From Bacillota bacterium (GTDB lineage Bacteria > Bacillota > Clostridia > Acetivibrionales > DTU013), in the NCBI GenBank assembly GCA_023439545.1, contig JAEXNT010000039.1:1-40868 (forward strand): 40,868 nt of DNA. Direction: 5' to 3'. The notes below the pieces were generated by a model. The model worked only from the letters and a program-made list of their open reading frames with translations, was not told where the DNA came from and made no database searches. The translations under genes and the position numbers were made by a program. Positions 39,378 to 40,868 of this stretch are shown piece by piece. Positions within the stretch are counted from its first letter, which is position 1; each line of letters begins with the position of its first letter.

Positions 39378-40427
39378 GTGGGCAAACATATAATCGAACT
39401 GGTGGATCTCACAAAGGAATACGACGGAACGGAAGCGCTCAGGGCGATAAACCTGTATATCCGGCAGAACGAATTCGTCACGCTGCTCGGGCCCAGCGGC
39501 TGCGGAAAAACTACAACGCTCAGGCTCATTGGCGGTTTTGAAAAGCCGACCTCCGGCAGAGTACTTTTCGAGGAGGTCAACATCAACGACGTGCCCCCGT
39601 ATAAAAGAAGGGTGAATACGGTATTTCAGAAGTACGCCCTGTTCCCCCACATGAATGTGTATGAAAACATAGCCTTCGGACTGAGAATCAAAAAAACGGA
39701 CAGCGCCATTATCCGTCAAAAAGTGGCGGCAATGCTGTCCATGGTCAATCTTGAAGGTTTTGAAAAAAGATCTGTCGATTCTCTGAGCGGAGGACAGCAG
39801 CAGAGGATAGCGATTGCCCGCGCTCTCGTGAATGAACCGGAAGTCCTTCTGCTGGACGAGCCCTTGGGGGCGCTCGACCTGAAACTCCGGAAGGAAATGC
39901 AGCTTGAACTGAAAAACATGCAGAAACGCCTCGGCATAACTTTTATTTATGTAACCCACGACCAGGAAGAGGCGCTCACGATGTCGGATACCATCGTTGT
40001 TATGCAGCAGGGTACGATCCAGCAGATAGGTACTCCTCAGGATATATATAATGAACCTAAAAATGCGTTCGTCGCCGACTTCATCGGAGAAAGCAATATA
40101 ATCGACGGCGTGATGCTCGAGGATTACCGCGTCCAGTTCGCCGGCCATATTTTCGATTGTGTGGACAGGGATTTCGGCAGGAATGAGAAGGTCGACGTAG
40201 TCGTACGCCCCGAGGATATCAAGTTGACAAAGGAAACCGGACAATTGCTCCAGGGACGCGTCAGGTCCGTCATATTCAAGGGCGTGCATTACGAAATGAA
40301 GGTATCGGATGAAAACGGCTTTGAATGGATAGTGCACTCGACCTCCATGGAACCCGTGGATACCGGGGTGGGTCTGATAGTCCAGCCCGGCGATATTCAG
40401 ATAATGAAAAAGGTGCAGACGATATGA
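39378..40427 (+). CDS. potA: Spermidine/putrescine ABC transporter ATPase
   Basis: This 349-residue ATPase starts at GTG 39378 (GAAGGGAG upstream). It has Walker A GPSGCGKTTTLR, the Q-loop segment VFQKYALFPHMNVYENIAFG, the ABC signature LSGGQQQRIAIARAL, Walker B VLLLDEPLGALDLKLR and the switch His in YVTHDQEEALTM. The C-terminal TOBE-type regulatory domain (about 240-349) is that of PotA. The stop overlaps the potB start by 4 bases, so the two are coupled. Confidence 0.95.
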   Translation: MGKHIIELVDLTKEYDGTEALRAINLYIRQNEFVTLLGPSGCGKTTTLRLIGGFEKPTSGRVLFEEVNINDVPPYKRRVNTVFQKYALFPHMNVYENIAFGLRIKKTDSAIIRQKVAAMLSMVNLEGFEKRSVDSLSGGQQQRIAIARALVNEPEVLLLDEPLGALDLKLRKEMQLELKNMQKRLGITFIYVTHDQEEALTMSDTIVVMQQGTIQQIGTPQDIYNEPKNAFVADFIGESNIIDGVMLEDYRVQFAGHIFDCVDRDFGRNEKVDVVVRPEDIKLTKETGQLLQGRVRSVIFKGVHYEMKVSDENGFEWIVHSTSMEPVDTGVGLIVQPGDIQIMKKVQTI

Positions 40428-40868
40428 AAAAAAGGTGGGTCTCATACCCCTACATCTTCTGGATGGTACTTTTTACGCTGGCGCCGTTGATACTGGTGCT
40501 GTATTACAGTCTGACAACGACCGATTCATCCGGTACTGCAGTATTTACTGCAGCAAACTTCGAAAAGTTCCTTCAGCCCATTTACATAAAAGTACTGATG
40601 AGGTCGATCATACTGGCGCTTGCCAGTACGCTAATCTGCCTGCTGATGGGCTACCCCGTCGCAATGATACTGTCTGGAAGGGACCTTGGCCGCAGGAATC
40701 TCATGGTCCTGCTTTTTGTGATCCCGATGTGGATGAACTTTCTGCTCAGGACCTACGCCTGGATGACCCTTCTTGACCGCAAGGGAGTGTTGAACTCGCT
40801 GCTTGGGATGGCGGGCCTGCCCCAGTTGAATATACTTTACACCGACGCGGCGGTCATACTCGGTATGG
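40424..40868 (+). CDS. potB: Spermidine/putrescine ABC transporter permease, cut by the window end
   Basis: The ATG at 40424 overlaps the potA stop (ATGA). The frame is open to the end of the window, giving 148 residues. It starts MKKRWVSYPYIFWMVLFTLA, a first membrane helix, and continues with VLMRSIILALASTLICLLMG, YPVAMILS, LMVLLFVIPMWMNFLLRTYA and WMTLLDRKGVLNSLL, all characteristic of PotB. The remaining permease and binding-protein genes (potC, potD) should follow outside the window. Confidence 0.93.
   Translation, partial: MKKRWVSYPYIFWMVLFTLAPLILVLYYSLTTTDSSGTAVFTAANFEKFLQPIYIKVLMRSIILALASTLICLLMGYPVAMILSGRDLGRRNLMVLLFVIPMWMNFLLRTYAWMTLLDRKGVLNSLLGMAGLPQLNILYTDAAVILGM

Noticed and set aside
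39273..40445. Long minus-strand open frame (390 codons) opposite potA
   Set aside because: It is fully antisense to a well-conserved ATPase gene, has no ribosome site and no recognisable domain.
1..40868. CRISPR arrays, rRNA or tRNA genes
   Set aside because: No regularly spaced repeats and no recognisable rRNA or tRNA sequence were found; the hairpins near 8600 do not fold as tRNAs.

Overview
The window looks like the chromosome of a low-GC, Gram-positive, anaerobic clostridium of the plant-polysaccharide-degrading kind. The evidence is strong AGGAGG-type ribosome sites, lipobox signal peptides, a TcdR-type sigma factor, bactofilin, a pyruvate formate-lyase activase and a GH67 alpha-glucuronidase. 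No rRNA, tRNA or CRISPR array was seen. The left part (about 1-8500) is visibly more AT-rich than the rest and reads as an accessory island. The right part reads as ordinary chromosome with some rearrangement scars.

Region 1 (1-8500) is the most interesting. It holds a TcdR/UviA/BotR-like alternative sigma factor (3083-3643), translationally overlapped by a TcdE-like holin (3640-4038). Two cell-wall hydrolases lack signal peptides: a PG-binding plus SleB-like protein (603-1463) and an NlpC/P60-like protein (4492-5073). I see the same promoter, TTTACA-N16-CTCTTT followed by a conserved AT.TGAAG, in front of both hydrolase units and in front of the sigma gene itself. The two hydrolase units also share a structured leader. 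This has the logic of a clostridial toxin locus (dedicated sigma, autoregulation, holin export), but the cargo is peptidoglycan hydrolases. A second layer is an ECF sigma/anti-sigma pair (6658-7996). A second motif, TTGC(A/G)(A/T)-N15-GTCTT(A/T), lies upstream of the TcdR-like gene region, of a small-ORF/membrane-protein pair (5930-5150) and of a secreted protein (8066-8500), suggesting an ECF-to-TcdR-like cascade.

Region 2 (8500-11760) is a scar zone. It contains a palindrome-rich IS200/IS605-like non-autonomous element, a 5'-truncated FtsW/RodA-like gene, a decayed GNAT gene, a deaminase, and two near-identical 27-bp copies of the 3' end of rlmD (9915-9941 and 11734-11760). The latter look like attachment sites left by an integrative element.

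Region 3 (11700-22170) carries envelope and housekeeping genes: rlmD with a repeat insertion, a chemoreceptor, an M23 peptidase plus bactofilin pair, an XRE regulator, a class A PBP and proB.

Region 4 (22255-32490) is a hemicellulose-oligosaccharide locus: a membrane AraC regulator, a solute-binding protein with an Ig-like domain, a lipoprotein, two LplB/YtcP-type permeases, an AraC regulator and alpha-glucuronidase. It resembles the aldouronate-use clusters of xylan degraders. It lies between proB and proA.

Region 5 (32669-40868) holds proA, a second sugar ABC transporter whose binding protein has a one-base frameshift in its signal peptide, a small unknown gene, pflA, and the start of a polyamine transport operon (XRE-cupin regulator, potA, potB cut by the window end).
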